Source of the DNA: Kiloniellaceae bacterium
GTDB lineage: Bacteria; Pseudomonadota; Alphaproteobacteria; Kiloniellales; Kiloniellaceae
Assembly (NCBI GenBank): GCA_021776145.1
Contig: JAJFGM010000314.1
Coordinates: forward strand, 1 to 14,570
Direction of reading: 5' to 3'
Length of the DNA: 14,570 nt
Below the pieces are notes generated by a model that made no database searches, had not been told where the DNA came from, and worked only from the letters and a program-made list of their open reading frames with translations. This document shows, piece by piece, positions 7,088 through 13,748 of this stretch; within the stretch, counting starts at the first letter, position 1; each line of letters starts with the position of its first letter. The position numbers and the translations under genes were made by a program.

Positions 7088-7190
7088 CTCAAATCCCTCC
7101 GCCGGTTTTAACCGGATCAGGTTCGACGGGTTGATCTCTGCGGCCGTTGGAACGGCTCGGATCTCTCAGCCCAGTGGGCACCCCGTTGAG
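7088..7190 (-). promoter_or_regulatory. TPP riboswitch (THI element) of thiBPQ
   Basis: All core motifs are present on the minus strand in order: P1 arm CTCAA (7190-7186), GGGGTGCC (7184-7177), CTGAGA (7169-7164), GAACCTGATC (7124-7115), the CCGGTTAAAACCGG hairpin (7115-7102), GGCGGAGGGA (7103-7094), and the closing P1 arm TTGAG (7092-7088). This is the thiamine pyrophosphate aptamer; the CTGAGA and ACCTGATC segments form the ligand pockets. It lies 54 bases before the thiB start, so TPP binding should repress the importer. No obvious terminator hairpin with a U-run follows, which favours control of translation. Confidence 0.96.
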
Positions 7191-7198
7191 ACAGGCTC

Positions 7199-7227
7199 AA
7201 CCTAGGCGTGGCGCCGGGATCAGGCAA
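7199..7227 (-). promoter_or_regulatory. Candidate promoter of the thiBPQ operon
   Basis: On the minus strand TTGCCT (7227-7222) and TAGGTT (7204-7199) are 17 bases apart. A start about seven bases downstream would place the first RNA base just before the riboswitch P1 stem. The match is moderate, but its position relative to the aptamer is apt. Confidence 0.45.
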
Positions 7228-7262
7228 GCCCCTTGATCGCGGCTTCCGTCGCTGCCATCTGA

Positions 7263-7291
7263 TTGCAGCGTTGGCGCTTTGCGTCTATAAA
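7263..7291 (+). promoter_or_regulatory. Candidate prfC promoter
   Basis: TTGCAG (7263-7268), a 17-base spacer and TATAAA (7286-7291). The -10 box matches five of six consensus bases; the -35 is weaker. Expected start near 7298, giving a leader of about 70 bases before the ATG at 7370. It is back to back with the thiBPQ promoter. Confidence 0.45.
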
Positions 7292-7369
7292 CCGGCCGCA
7301 CCGCCTGCAGACCGCCTGACCCCTTGCCGATGCGTCCGGGCAGCAAAAGAACAACAATTCAGCCAAATC

Positions 7370-8959
7370 ATGAGCAAACTTCACGATGCCGTCTCGCGGC
7401 GCCGCACCTTCGCGATCATTTCGCACCCGGACGCCGGCAAAACCACGCTGACGGAAAAGCTGCTGCTCTTCGGCGGTGCCATTCAGCAGGCCGGCGCGGT
7501 CAAGGCGCGCGGCGAAGCCCGCCGTGCCCATTCCGATTGGATGAAGGTCGAGCGCGAGCGCGGCATCTCGGTCGCCTCGTCGGTCATGACCTACGAGTTT
7601 GACGGGCGTATCTTCAATCTGCTCGATACCCCGGGCCACGAGGATTTCAGCGAAGACACCTATCGCTCGCTGACGGCGGTCGATTCGGCGGTCATGGTGC
7701 TCGACGCGGCACGCGGCATCCAAAGCCAGACCCTGAAGCTCTTCGAGGTTTGTCGCCTGCGCGACATGCCGATAATCACGTTCATCAACAAGATGGACCG
7801 CGAGGGCCGCGACCCCTTCGACCTGCTCGACGAAATCGAACAGAGCCTGGCCCTGGACGTGGTGCCGGCGAGCTGGCCAATCGGCATGGGGCGCAATTTC
7901 CTCGGTTGTTACGACCTGCTGCGCGACCGCCTGGTCCTGGTCAGCCGCAGCCGCGACAGCATCGGCGACGAGGGCGAACCCTGCGAAGGGTTGGACGACC
8001 CCAAGATTGACGAACTGTTGCCGGCCGATGCGGCCGAGCGACTGCGCGAGGAAGTCGAGATGGCACGTGGCCTCTGCCCCGAATTCGATCGCGAAGCCTA
8101 TCTTCAGGGCATCCAGACACCGGTCTATTTCGGCAGCGCGATCAACAATTTCGGCGTCCGCGAGTTGCTGCAGGGTTTGGCCGAACTGGCGCCGACGCCA
8201 CGGCCGCAACCGACCGTCTCGCGTGCGGTCGAACCCGAGGAAAACAAGGTCAGCGGATTCGTTTTCAAGATTCAGGCCAACATGGACCCGAACCACCGCG
8301 ACCGCATCGCCTTTATGCGGCTTTGCTCGGGGCACTTTCGCCGCGGCATGAAGCTGCGCCACGTGCGCAGCGGCAAGACCCTCAATATCCACAATCCGGT
8401 GCTGTTCCTGGCACGGGATCGGGAATTGGCGGAAGAAGCTTGGCCCGGCGACATCATCGGAAGTCCCAACCACGGCAACCTCAGCATCGGCGATGCCCTG
8501 ACCGAGGGCGAGGAGCTGAGTTTCACGGGGATTCCGAGCTTCGCGCCGGAACATCTGCAGACGGTGCGTCCAATCGACCCGATGCGGGCCAAGCATCTGG
8601 GGCGGGCGCTGACGCAACTGGCCGAGGAAGGCGCCGCGCGGGTTTTCAAGCCCGTAATCGGCGCCGATTGGATCGTCGGCGTGGTCGGACCGCTGCAGTT
8701 CGATGTCCTGGCCGACCGCATCCGTACCGAGTACGCCATCCCCGTGCGTTTCGAACCCTCCAGCCTTCACACCGCGCGCTGGGTCGAGGGCGAGGACACC
8801 ATCAAGATGAAACGCTTTGCCGACTCCAACCAGGCGGCCATGGCCGAGGATCACACCGGGGCGCCAATTTTTCTGGCGCGCAACGCCTGGCACCTCGACC
8901 GGGCGGCGGAGGACTTTCCCGACCTCAAGTTCCTCAAGACAAAGGAACAGGCACACTAA
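7370..8959 (+). CDS. prfC: Peptide chain release factor 3
   Basis: 529 residues from the ATG at 7370, the same length as E. coli RF3. The frame is open back to 7208, but family alignment begins near this ATG. The GTPase domain has G1 HPDAGKTT at 19-26, RGIS in switch I at about 64-67, G3 DTPGHEDF at 86-93 and G4 NKMD at 140-143. Family-typical segments further on include GFVFKIQANMDPNHRDR, FTGIPSFAPE, EEGAARVF, VGPLQFDV and ARWVE. RF3 is a cytoplasmic translational GTPase that removes RF1 and RF2 from the ribosome after peptide release. There is no strong Shine-Dalgarno before the ATG; only a purine-rich AAAAGAA lies about 20 bases upstream. It is divergent from the thiamine operon and convergent with the CBS-domain gene. 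Confidence 0.96.
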   Translation: MSKLHDAVSRRRTFAIISHPDAGKTTLTEKLLLFGGAIQQAGAVKARGEARRAHSDWMKVERERGISVASSVMTYEFDGRIFNLLDTPGHEDFSEDTYRSLTAVDSAVMVLDAARGIQSQTLKLFEVCRLRDMPIITFINKMDREGRDPFDLLDEIEQSLALDVVPASWPIGMGRNFLGCYDLLRDRLVLVSRSRDSIGDEGEPCEGLDDPKIDELLPADAAERLREEVEMARGLCPEFDREAYLQGIQTPVYFGSAINNFGVRELLQGLAELAPTPRPQPTVSRAVEPEENKVSGFVFKIQANMDPNHRDRIAFMRLCSGHFRRGMKLRHVRSGKTLNIHNPVLFLARDRELAEEAWPGDIIGSPNHGNLSIGDALTEGEELSFTGIPSFAPEHLQTVRPIDPMRAKHLGRALTQLAEEGAARVFKPVIGADWIVGVVGPLQFDVLADRIRTEYAIPVRFEPSSLHTARWVEGEDTIKMKRFADSNQAAMAEDHTGAPIFLARNAWHLDRAAEDFPDLKFLKTKEQAH

Positions 8960-8968
8960 CGCCTGTTC
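8945..8968. terminator. Hairpin spanning the prfC stop codon
   Basis: GAACAGGC (8945-8952) and GCCTGTTC (8961-8968) make a perfect 8-bp stem around an 8-base loop that contains the prfC TAA. On the minus strand the stem is followed by a T-rich CTTTGTCTTG, so it may also end transcripts of the convergent CBS-domain gene (stop at 8993). The T-tract is imperfect. Confidence 0.4.
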
Positions 8969-8992
8969 GGGCAGGAGTTGACGCGTCCACTT

Positions 8993-9403
8993 TCAGGCGC
9001 TGGCGCGTTCGCTTCCGGCCATCTGGAATTCCGCGCCGATGAAGTCGCGCAGCGATATGACGCCGTGCAGATGACCGCTTTCGACGATCGGCAGGTGTCG
9101 AAAGCCGATTTCGGTCATCAGTCGCAGGGCATCGACGGCCGTCAATTGCGGCTCGACGGTGACCGGGTTCGGCGTCATCACCTCGGCCACGCTGGTTCTA
9201 TCGGGGTCGACCCCGGCGGCGACGACGCGCGTCAGCAGGTCGCGTTCGGTGAAAATGCCCTTGAGGACACCGTCTTCGATGACCAGGGCGGCGCCGACCC
9301 GCTGTTCGGCCATCAGGTGGCAGATTTCGCGCACGCTTGCGGCGATGCCGAGGGCGACAACGTCCCTCCGGTGAATCAATTGCGACACGGTGCGATAAGC
9401 CAT
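8993..9403 (-). CDS. Two-CBS-domain protein
   Basis: 136 residues from the ATG at 9403, which has GGGGG about six bases upstream; the 15-residue upstream extension lacks family similarity. It consists almost only of a Bateman pair. The first CBS unit is at about residues 7-62 with VGAALVIEDGVLKGIFTERDLLTRV, and the second at about 73-125 with VMTPNPVTVEPQLTAVDALRLM and HLPIVESGHLHGVISLRDFI. The ERD and LRD motifs at the ends of the units are typical nucleotide-contact positions. Stand-alone CBS pairs of this size bind adenine nucleotides (AMP, ADP, ATP, SAM or NAD) and often modulate a partner, but no partner can be named here. It is cytoplasmic, with no fused effector domain. Upstream on the same strand is a methyltransferase gene 140 bases away, so it probably has its own promoter. 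Confidence 0.88.
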   Translation of the reverse strand: MAYRTVSQLIHRRDVVALGIAASVREICHLMAEQRVGAALVIEDGVLKGIFTERDLLTRVVAAGVDPDRTSVAEVMTPNPVTVEPQLTAVDALRLMTEIGFRHLPIVESGHLHGVISLRDFIGAEFQMAGSERASA

Positions 9404-9475
9404 CGGCAACCCCCGTGTTTGGCGGAAAAGAGATCTAGACCCTAACACAACGGCCTGCAGATGCGGCAGCCCTTA

Positions 9476-9503
9476 GCGATCAAATTTGCGGCGATCAATT
9501 TTT
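9476..9503. repeat. Short direct repeat GCGATCAA in the gap between the methyltransferase and CBS-domain genes
   Basis: GCGATCAA followed by an A/T stretch occurs at 9476 and again at 9491, a 15-base period. It lies upstream of the CBS-domain gene on its template side and could be a pair of regulator half-sites. Nothing more supports it. Confidence 0.3.
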
Positions 9504-9510
9504 CTCGAAC

Positions 9511-9544
9511 GGCGGCCAGCAGCGCTGCGCCGCGGCGGGCCGCC
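9511..9544 (-). terminator. GC-rich hairpin after the methyltransferase gene
   Basis: GGCGGCC and GGCCGCC form a perfect 7-bp outer stem. The 20-base interior contains a further GCAGCGCTGC palindrome. It touches the TAG stop (9546-9544) of the methyltransferase gene. A tract with AAAAATT rather than T follows on the minus strand, so it is not a classical intrinsic terminator. Confidence 0.35.
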
Positions 9545-10329
9545 TAAGCGCCTAACGGTTTGCGGCCGCGATAGAAGCCGGGACGCAACTCGCCGCCGTC
9601 GAGGACCACCGCCATGGCCCGCCAATTCTCCAGGTAGTGGTCGTAAGTTTCGCGTCCCAGACGTTCGATCAGAATCGGTCCAAGTGGACCCTGCATGCGG
9701 GCAAGTTCGGCATGGCATTCCCTTTGGTACCAGCCGCCGTCGTCGCGCGTCGAAAGGTCAGTGAAGCCGGCTTTCGCCAGCAATTCGGCATGGGTTTCTA
9801 AGGTTTCCATGGCGTAGGTCAGGCCTTCGAGCTCGAACCAGGTGAGCATATCCGGGCTATAGGGTTCGGGCCCGCGCATCCAATCGTAGGCGGTGAACCA
9901 GCCGCCGGGGCGCAGAACCCGGTGGACTTCCTTGAACATGCCGAGCTTGTCGGCGATCTGGGTAAAGGCACCCGAACTGTAGACGACATCGACCGAGGCG
10001 GCGTCCAACGGTATGGGTCCGGGTTCGACCTGGCGAAACTCGATGCGCCCATCAAGCCCCGCCGCCGCGGCTTCGCGGCGGGCACGGGCCAGGAGTGGCG
10101 CCTCGAGGTCGAGCCCGATCACCTGGGCCCCGTATTCGCCGGCCATCACGAAGTCGCCCCCGCCGATGCCGCAGCCGATGTCGAGTACGAGCCGATCCTG
10201 GAGCGCGAGATCGCCGACGATCTGCCGAACGACATCGGCACCACCAGGCGCCATGAAGCCCCTGCCCCAGATAATCTCGAGAACCTCGACCAGATTGTCG
10301 TCGTATTCGTCCTGATGCGCATCAGTCAT
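9544..10329 (-). CDS. Class I SAM methyltransferase, phosphoethanolamine N-methyltransferase-like
   Basis: 261 residues from the ATG at 10329, with AGGTGA five bases upstream. The SAM-binding fold has motif I VLDIGCGIGGG at 48-58, acidic Asp74 at the end of the second strand (VIGLDLEAP), VDVVYSSGAF near 113-122 and LRPGGWFTAYDW near 139-150. The opening YDDNLVEVLEIIWGRGFMAPGG resembles the segment before motif I in plasmodial and plant phosphoethanolamine methyltransferases (YE..FG..Y.SSGG). The C-terminal YDHYLENWRAMAVVLDGGELRPGFYRGRKP also resembles their end. A related possibility is a glycine/sarcosine-type or other small-amine methyltransferase. If the similarity is meaningful, it would act in the cytoplasm on a phospho-base or amine, giving choline-type products. 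No phospholipid or choline gene lies alongside, so the substrate is uncertain. It is transcribed away from the DUF1491 gene. Confidence 0.75.
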   Translation of the reverse strand: MTDAHQDEYDDNLVEVLEIIWGRGFMAPGGADVVRQIVGDLALQDRLVLDIGCGIGGGDFVMAGEYGAQVIGLDLEAPLLARARREAAAAGLDGRIEFRQVEPGPIPLDAASVDVVYSSGAFTQIADKLGMFKEVHRVLRPGGWFTAYDWMRGPEPYSPDMLTWFELEGLTYAMETLETHAELLAKAGFTDLSTRDDGGWYQRECHAELARMQGPLGPILIERLGRETYDHYLENWRAMAVVLDGGELRPGFYRGRKPLGA

Positions 10330-10341
10330 CGTTTCACCTGC

Positions 10342-10371
10342 TTGACGGTTCCGCGCCACGCCATCTCAAAT
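10342..10371 (+). promoter_or_regulatory. Candidate promoter for the DUF1491 / O-methyltransferase pair
   Basis: TTGACG (10342-10347), which matches five of six -35 bases, an 18-base spacer, and TCAAAT (10366-10371). A start near 10378 would give a leader of about 120 bases. It lies in the divergent gap next to the methyltransferase start. Confidence 0.3.
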
Positions 10372-10497
10372 CACGGTAGGACGCAAGACACTGCAAGAAT
10401 TGTGGTTGAGTGGCGGGGCTTTGCATAGTCTCATCATTTGCCGGGAGAACGCATGCCAGCAGCGTGCAGCCAGAGACCGCAGGGGAACGATTGCTTT

Positions 10498-10836
10498 ATG
10501 ACAGACGACCGCCTACCCAGCGAGCTATGGATCAAAGCCCATCTCAGGCGCTGTTTTGCCGAGGGGGTGCCGGCAACGGTGTTGCATCGCGGCGAAAAGA
10601 ACAGCGGCACGCTGCTCCTCAAGCTCAATCTTTTTGGCCAGGGCTGCCGTCTGCTCAGCCAGATGCGCGACTTCGATGGTCAGATGGGTTGGCTGCCAGC
10701 CCTGAAAGGGGCGCTCGTCGAGGAAAGCGCGGCCGATGGCTACATCGAGAAAGCCGTCGCCCGGGATCCCGACCTGTGGGTCGTTGAGGTAGAACACCGC
10801 GACGGCTGGCACCCCTTCGAAGGCAAGATCCTCTGA
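10498..10836 (+). CDS. DUF1491 family protein
   Basis: 112 residues from the ATG at 10498, with AGGGGA about 11 bases upstream. An earlier ATG at 10438 would add 20 residues that do not look like the family. The protein opens RLPSELWIKAHLRRCFAEGVPATVLHRGEKNSGTLLLKLN, the usual DUF1491 opening of R(L/P)...W..A.(L/I)RR....G..A.V..RGD...G.(V/L)L.K. It ends with a DLWVVEVEHRDGWHPF segment. The family is small, cytoplasmic, common in alphaproteobacteria and has no known function. It is 29 bases upstream of the O-methyltransferase on the same strand, so the two may be co-transcribed. Confidence 0.85.
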   Translation: MTDDRLPSELWIKAHLRRCFAEGVPATVLHRGEKNSGTLLLKLNLFGQGCRLLSQMRDFDGQMGWLPALKGALVEESAADGYIEKAVARDPDLWVVEVEHRDGWHPFEGKIL

Positions 10837-10865
10837 ATCTCTAATGCTCCAGGAGCTCACAACGC

Positions 10866-11528
10866 ATGTCCAAACCGTCCATAACCCTCGACGAAGCGCT
10901 TTATGACTATCTCTTAGCGAATTCTCTGCGCGAAGGGCCCATTCTGGAGCGTCTGCGCGAGGAAACCAACAAGATGCCCCAAGCGATGATGCAGATCGCG
11001 CCGGACCAGGGCCAGTTCATGGCACTCTTGGCCGGGTTGATCGGCGCACGCCGCTATCTGGAGGTGGGAACCTTTACCGGCTACAGCGCACTGGTCCTGG
11101 CAATGGCTCTGCCGCCCGACGGCCAAGTCGTCGCCTGTGACGTCAGCGAGAGCTTTACCGCCGTGGCCCGGCGCTATTGGGCCGAAGCCGGCGTTGCCGA
11201 AAAGATCGACCTGCGCCTGGCCCCGGCCTTGGAAACCCTGGACGGCCTTATGTCCGACGGCCAAGGCGAAAGTTTCGATCTCGCCTTCATAGACGCAGAC
11301 AAGGAAAACTACGATGGCTACTACGAGCGTGCCTTAACACTTCTACGTCCCGGTGGGTTGATCATGGTCGACAACGTTCTATGGAGTGGCTCGGTCATAG
11401 ATGCAAGCAAGAACGATCCAGATACTCTTGCTATTCGTGCACTAAACAAGAAAATATATAAGGATAATCGCGTAAATATTTCACTTTTACCCGTTGGAGA
11501 TGGTTTGACTTTAGTACAAAAGAAGTAA
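10866..11528 (+). CDS. Class I O-methyltransferase (CCoAOMT-like)
   Basis: 220 residues; ATG at 10866 with AGGAG ten bases upstream. It matches the caffeoyl-CoA / catechol O-methyltransferase-like family (PF01596). SAM motif I YLEVGTFTGYSALVLAMALP is at 64-83, CDVSES near 91-96, the metal-site segment FIDADKENY at 141-149 and MVDNVLWSG at 167-175; Asp143/Asp145, Asp169 and Asn170 are the likely divalent-metal ligands. The C-terminal VNISLLPVGDGLTLVQKK is the usual ending. It is a soluble cytoplasmic enzyme that transfers a methyl group from SAM to a hydroxyl of a catechol-like or other small molecule; the substrate is unknown. From about residue 179 (base 11398) the DNA becomes strikingly AT-rich, with AAA, ATA and TTA-type codons rare in the rest of the window, although the protein still fits the family. 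Confidence 0.92.
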   Translation: MSKPSITLDEALYDYLLANSLREGPILERLREETNKMPQAMMQIAPDQGQFMALLAGLIGARRYLEVGTFTGYSALVLAMALPPDGQVVACDVSESFTAVARRYWAEAGVAEKIDLRLAPALETLDGLMSDGQGESFDLAFIDADKENYDGYYERALTLLRPGGLIMVDNVLWSGSVIDASKNDPDTLAIRALNKKIYKDNRVNISLLPVGDGLTLVQKK

Positions 11529-11674
11529 TGTTATTACAAATTTGGGGAACAAGAGATTTATAGTTAAGTGAAAATTTATAGACTCTTAAGCCGATGTTTA
11601 CGCCGCGATGGAAAACTGGCTACAGCGGTTAGAACCTTCTGACCGCGTAGACACTAGTCCGCGAGGCCACTCCA

Positions 11675-11968
11675 ATGTGGAAGATCTTAGCCCTCAGTAC
11701 CGGCCTAGCTTTCGTGGCAAGCAGCGCGATGGCTCAGCCGCAGTGCGACAAGCGCGAGAGCGTGCTTGATCTCCTGTCCGACAAGTACAAAGAAGCCCCC
11801 GTGGCCCTTGGTGTGACCAACAACGGCGGTCTCGTCGAAGTCCTGAGCAGTGGCAAGGGCGACACCTGGTCGATCATCGTCACTACCCCGCAGGGTATGA
11901 GTTGCCTGGTGGCGGCCGGCGAAGGTTGGCGAGTGAAAGAGCAACTGGCGCTCGACCCGGAAGCCTAA
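11675..11968 (+). CDS. Small secreted protein of unknown function
   Basis: 97 residues; ATG at 11675 with GAGG eight bases upstream. Residues 1-20 form a clear Sec signal peptide (Lys3, hydrophobic core, AMA at 18-20), so the mature 77-residue chain should be periplasmic or secreted. Two cysteines remain, Cys24 and Cys77, which could form a disulphide. The mature part reads CDKRESVLDLLSDKYKEAPV, then ALGVTNNGGLVEVL, WSIIVTTPQG and SCLVAAGEGWR. I associate this pattern with short conserved proteins of alphaproteobacteria, but I cannot name a family or function. The gene follows a 146-base AT-rich gap and converges on the DUF192 gene. Confidence 0.8.
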   Translation: MWKILALSTGLAFVASSAMAQPQCDKRESVLDLLSDKYKEAPVALGVTNNGGLVEVLSSGKGDTWSIIVTTPQGMSCLVAAGEGWRVKEQLALDPEA

Positions 11969-11993
11969 AGCTTCGGGAATTAGCGCTTTAGTG

Positions 11994-12019
11994 CTTGCTC
12001 TGATGTAAGCTCAGGCAAG
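11994..12019 (+). terminator. Hairpin between the small secreted protein and DUF192 genes
   Basis: CTTGC (11994-11998) and CTGA (12000-12003) pair with TCAG (12011-12014) and GCAAG (12015-12019), leaving one bulged T and a 7-base loop. It is followed by GTTT on the + strand, a very short T-run. It lies 25 bases after the upstream stop and 4 bases from the DUF192 stop, so it could serve both. A second weaker repeat, TAAAGC/GCTTTA, lies at 11966-11990. Confidence 0.35.
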
Positions 12020-12022
12020 GTT

Positions 12023-12523
12023 TCAGCTCCCCGAGGCGAAGGCCGGGTGCAGAACCTTGTCACCGACGCCGATCCCGAGACGCTGCAAAGTTCCGCCGTT
12101 GATCTCGAGCACCGCCTTTACCGGACGGCGCGAGGATATGACTTCAAGCGAAAACGGCACTGTCCGTTCGACAACGGACTCGATGCGGCCATCAGCGGCG
12201 ATGAAAAGCATATCCAGCGGGATATGGGTGTTCTTCATCCACATTGAACGTTCCGCCTCCCGGTCATAAAGAAACAGCATGCCGGCCTCGGCCGGCATGG
12301 CGCGGCGGAACATCAGTCCCTGCGCCCACTGCCTTGCGTTGAGCGCAAGTTCGATCTCGAATTCGAATGCCGAGCCGCTCTGCGTTTCAATGCGCAGTTC
12401 GTCTTTCGTAAAGCTTTCCAACGCCCGAAGCGGCGTCGCCGCGGCGCCGATGAGCAGGGTCAGCACGATGAGGATGGCAACTCCGCGCAGACGACCGCCC
12501 CTCTTTGCTTGTCCAGATTTCAT
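12023..12523 (-). CDS. DUF192 family exported protein
   Basis: 166 residues from the ATG at 12523, which has GGGAG seven bases upstream. Residues 12-30 are a hydrophobic signal peptide or anchor after an Arg/Lys-rich start, so the rest should be in the periplasm. The DUF192 core follows: ELALNARQWAQGLMFRRAMPAEAGMLFLYD at about 58-87, MWMKNTHIPLDMLFIAADGRI at 94-114, and VKAVLEINGGTLQRLGIGVGDKV at about 135-157. The family is widespread in bacteria and archaea and forms a small beta-barrel; no activity is established. It lies 31 bases after the deacetylase-like gene on the same strand and is probably the last gene of that cluster. Confidence 0.9.
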   Translation of the reverse strand: MKSGQAKRGGRLRGVAILIVLTLLIGAAATPLRALESFTKDELRIETQSGSAFEFEIELALNARQWAQGLMFRRAMPAEAGMLFLYDREAERSMWMKNTHIPLDMLFIAADGRIESVVERTVPFSLEVISSRRPVKAVLEINGGTLQRLGIGVGDKVLHPAFASGS

Positions 12524-12554
12524 CGTCGCACTCCCATCACAGCCGTTCATCTCC

Positions 12555-13748
12555 CTAGTTCGCGGCCAGGGCCCGCGCCACCGTCCGCCGCACCGCGTCC
12601 CTTATCGGGCCGCCGCGCGGCCGGTCCGCCAGTTCCGTAAACCAGGACTCCGGAGGATTGCGCGCCAAGCTGTGGCGCCAGTTTATGGCACGCAGCCGGG
12701 CTTCGCTATGGCGCGGTAATCTCTCGACCATCTCCAGGTCATTCAGCACGGCCCATATGCCTGTCCAACAGCGCGCCACCGTCCACGGGTTGTAACCCCC
12801 ACCACCGAGGACCAGCAGTTTCGGCGCGTATGTCCTGGCCTCGGCGACGACCCGCCAAAGTGCCAGGTTCGACAGTCCCAATTTACTCAAGGGATCGTCG
12901 GCCAGTCCATCGGCACCGCACTGCAGCACGGTGATCTGCGGCGCGAAGTCCGCGACCAGCGGGCGCACCCCCATGTGCATGACATACGCCATCTCGTCAT
13001 CGTGAAAGGCCGCCGGCATGGGAAAATTGCGCGCATGCCCGCCACCGCGGTCCGCGGCTTCGCCCAGACCCGGCGTCGTCGATTTGGGCGCTGTCGATTT
13101 GGGCGCCGTCGATTTGCGCGTCACCATCGGCCAGCGCCCCTCTTCGTGCAGCGATAAGCACAGGACACGCGCTTCCGAATGAAACGCCAGTTGCACACCA
13201 TCACCGTGATGTGCGTCGACGTCGAGATAGAGAACCCGTTCGATACCGAGATCGAGCAGGCGCAGGATCGCCAGCACCGGGTCGTTGAAATAGCAGAAGC
13301 CGCTGGCCCGGTCGGGAAGACCGTGATGAGTTCCCCCCGCCGGGGAAAAGATTGCCCGGGGACCGTTCTCGGCGGCCAGCAGATCGGCTGCCAGCAAGGA
13401 CGCGCCGCAAGCGGTTGCCGGGCGCGAGAAGACTTCGGGGAAAATCGGATTGCCGTTGCGGCCGAGGTTGTAACGCACACTGGCGGCGGTCGAGAGTCGT
13501 TGGTCGCGCTCGGCGCGCTGCACAGCGGCGATATAGTTCGGGGTATGAAAGCGCGCCAGGGCGTTTGCGTCGGCGCGCGGGCTGTCGATGTAGGCACGCT
13601 CGGGCAACCACCCGAGATCGCGGCAGAGGTCGATGCAGGTCGACACGCGGGGAATGGCCAAGGGGTGGCCCTGGCCGTAACTCGAGGCGCGATAGATTTC
13701 GCTGCCGATGAAGAGTACCGGGGCGCCTCCCGGATCCGGCCGAGACAT
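12555..13748 (-). CDS. Histone-deacetylase-like hydrolase (class I/II arginase-fold)
   Basis: 397 residues from the ATG at 13748. The open frame continues to 14225, but that part is the antiporter gene in another frame. Active-site residues are all present: THHGL with His141 and His142, DVDAHHGDG with zinc ligands Asp178 and His180, GADGLADDPL with Asp280, and GGGGYN with Tyr319. ASGFCYFNDPVLAI near 148-161 is the usual deacetylase helix. The enzyme should remove acetyl or similar groups from amines, as in AcuC-type and acetylpolyamine amidohydrolases; the substrate is unknown. Between SLHEEGRWP and the Gly-rich RGGGHARN there is an inserted (KSTxP)x3 stretch at 212-226. The start overlaps the antiporter stop by one base (TGATG), pointing to translational coupling. 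Confidence 0.9.
   Translation of the reverse strand: MSRPDPGGAPVLFIGSEIYRASSYGQGHPLAIPRVSTCIDLCRDLGWLPERAYIDSPRADANALARFHTPNYIAAVQRAERDQRLSTAASVRYNLGRNGNPIFPEVFSRPATACGASLLAADLLAAENGPRAIFSPAGGTHHGLPDRASGFCYFNDPVLAILRLLDLGIERVLYLDVDAHHGDGVQLAFHSEARVLCLSLHEEGRWPMVTRKSTAPKSTAPKSTTPGLGEAADRGGGHARNFPMPAAFHDDEMAYVMHMGVRPLVADFAPQITVLQCGADGLADDPLSKLGLSNLALWRVVAEARTYAPKLLVLGGGGYNPWTVARCWTGIWAVLNDLEMVERLPRHSEARLRAINWRHSLARNPPESWFTELADRPRGGPIRDAVRRTVARALAAN
13075..13122 (-). repeat. Tandem 15-base repeat inside the deacetylase-like gene
   Basis: Three near-identical 15-base units (copies start at 13078, 13093 and 13108) encode KSTAP, KSTAP and KSTTP at residues 212-226. Copies one and two differ by one base; the third differs by a few. 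The unit length keeps the frame, so the copy number could change by slippage without breaking the gene. Confidence 0.85.

Noticed and set aside
7220..8956. A 578-residue open frame antisense to prfC
   Set aside because: It mirrors the prfC gene almost exactly, has no recognisable domain, and long antisense frames are expected opposite GC-rich genes. RF3 alignment is complete on the + strand.
11525..11537. GTAAT-GTT-ATTAC repeat at the O-methyltransferase stop
   Set aside because: The arms are only five A/T-rich bases in an AT-rich block, as expected by chance.
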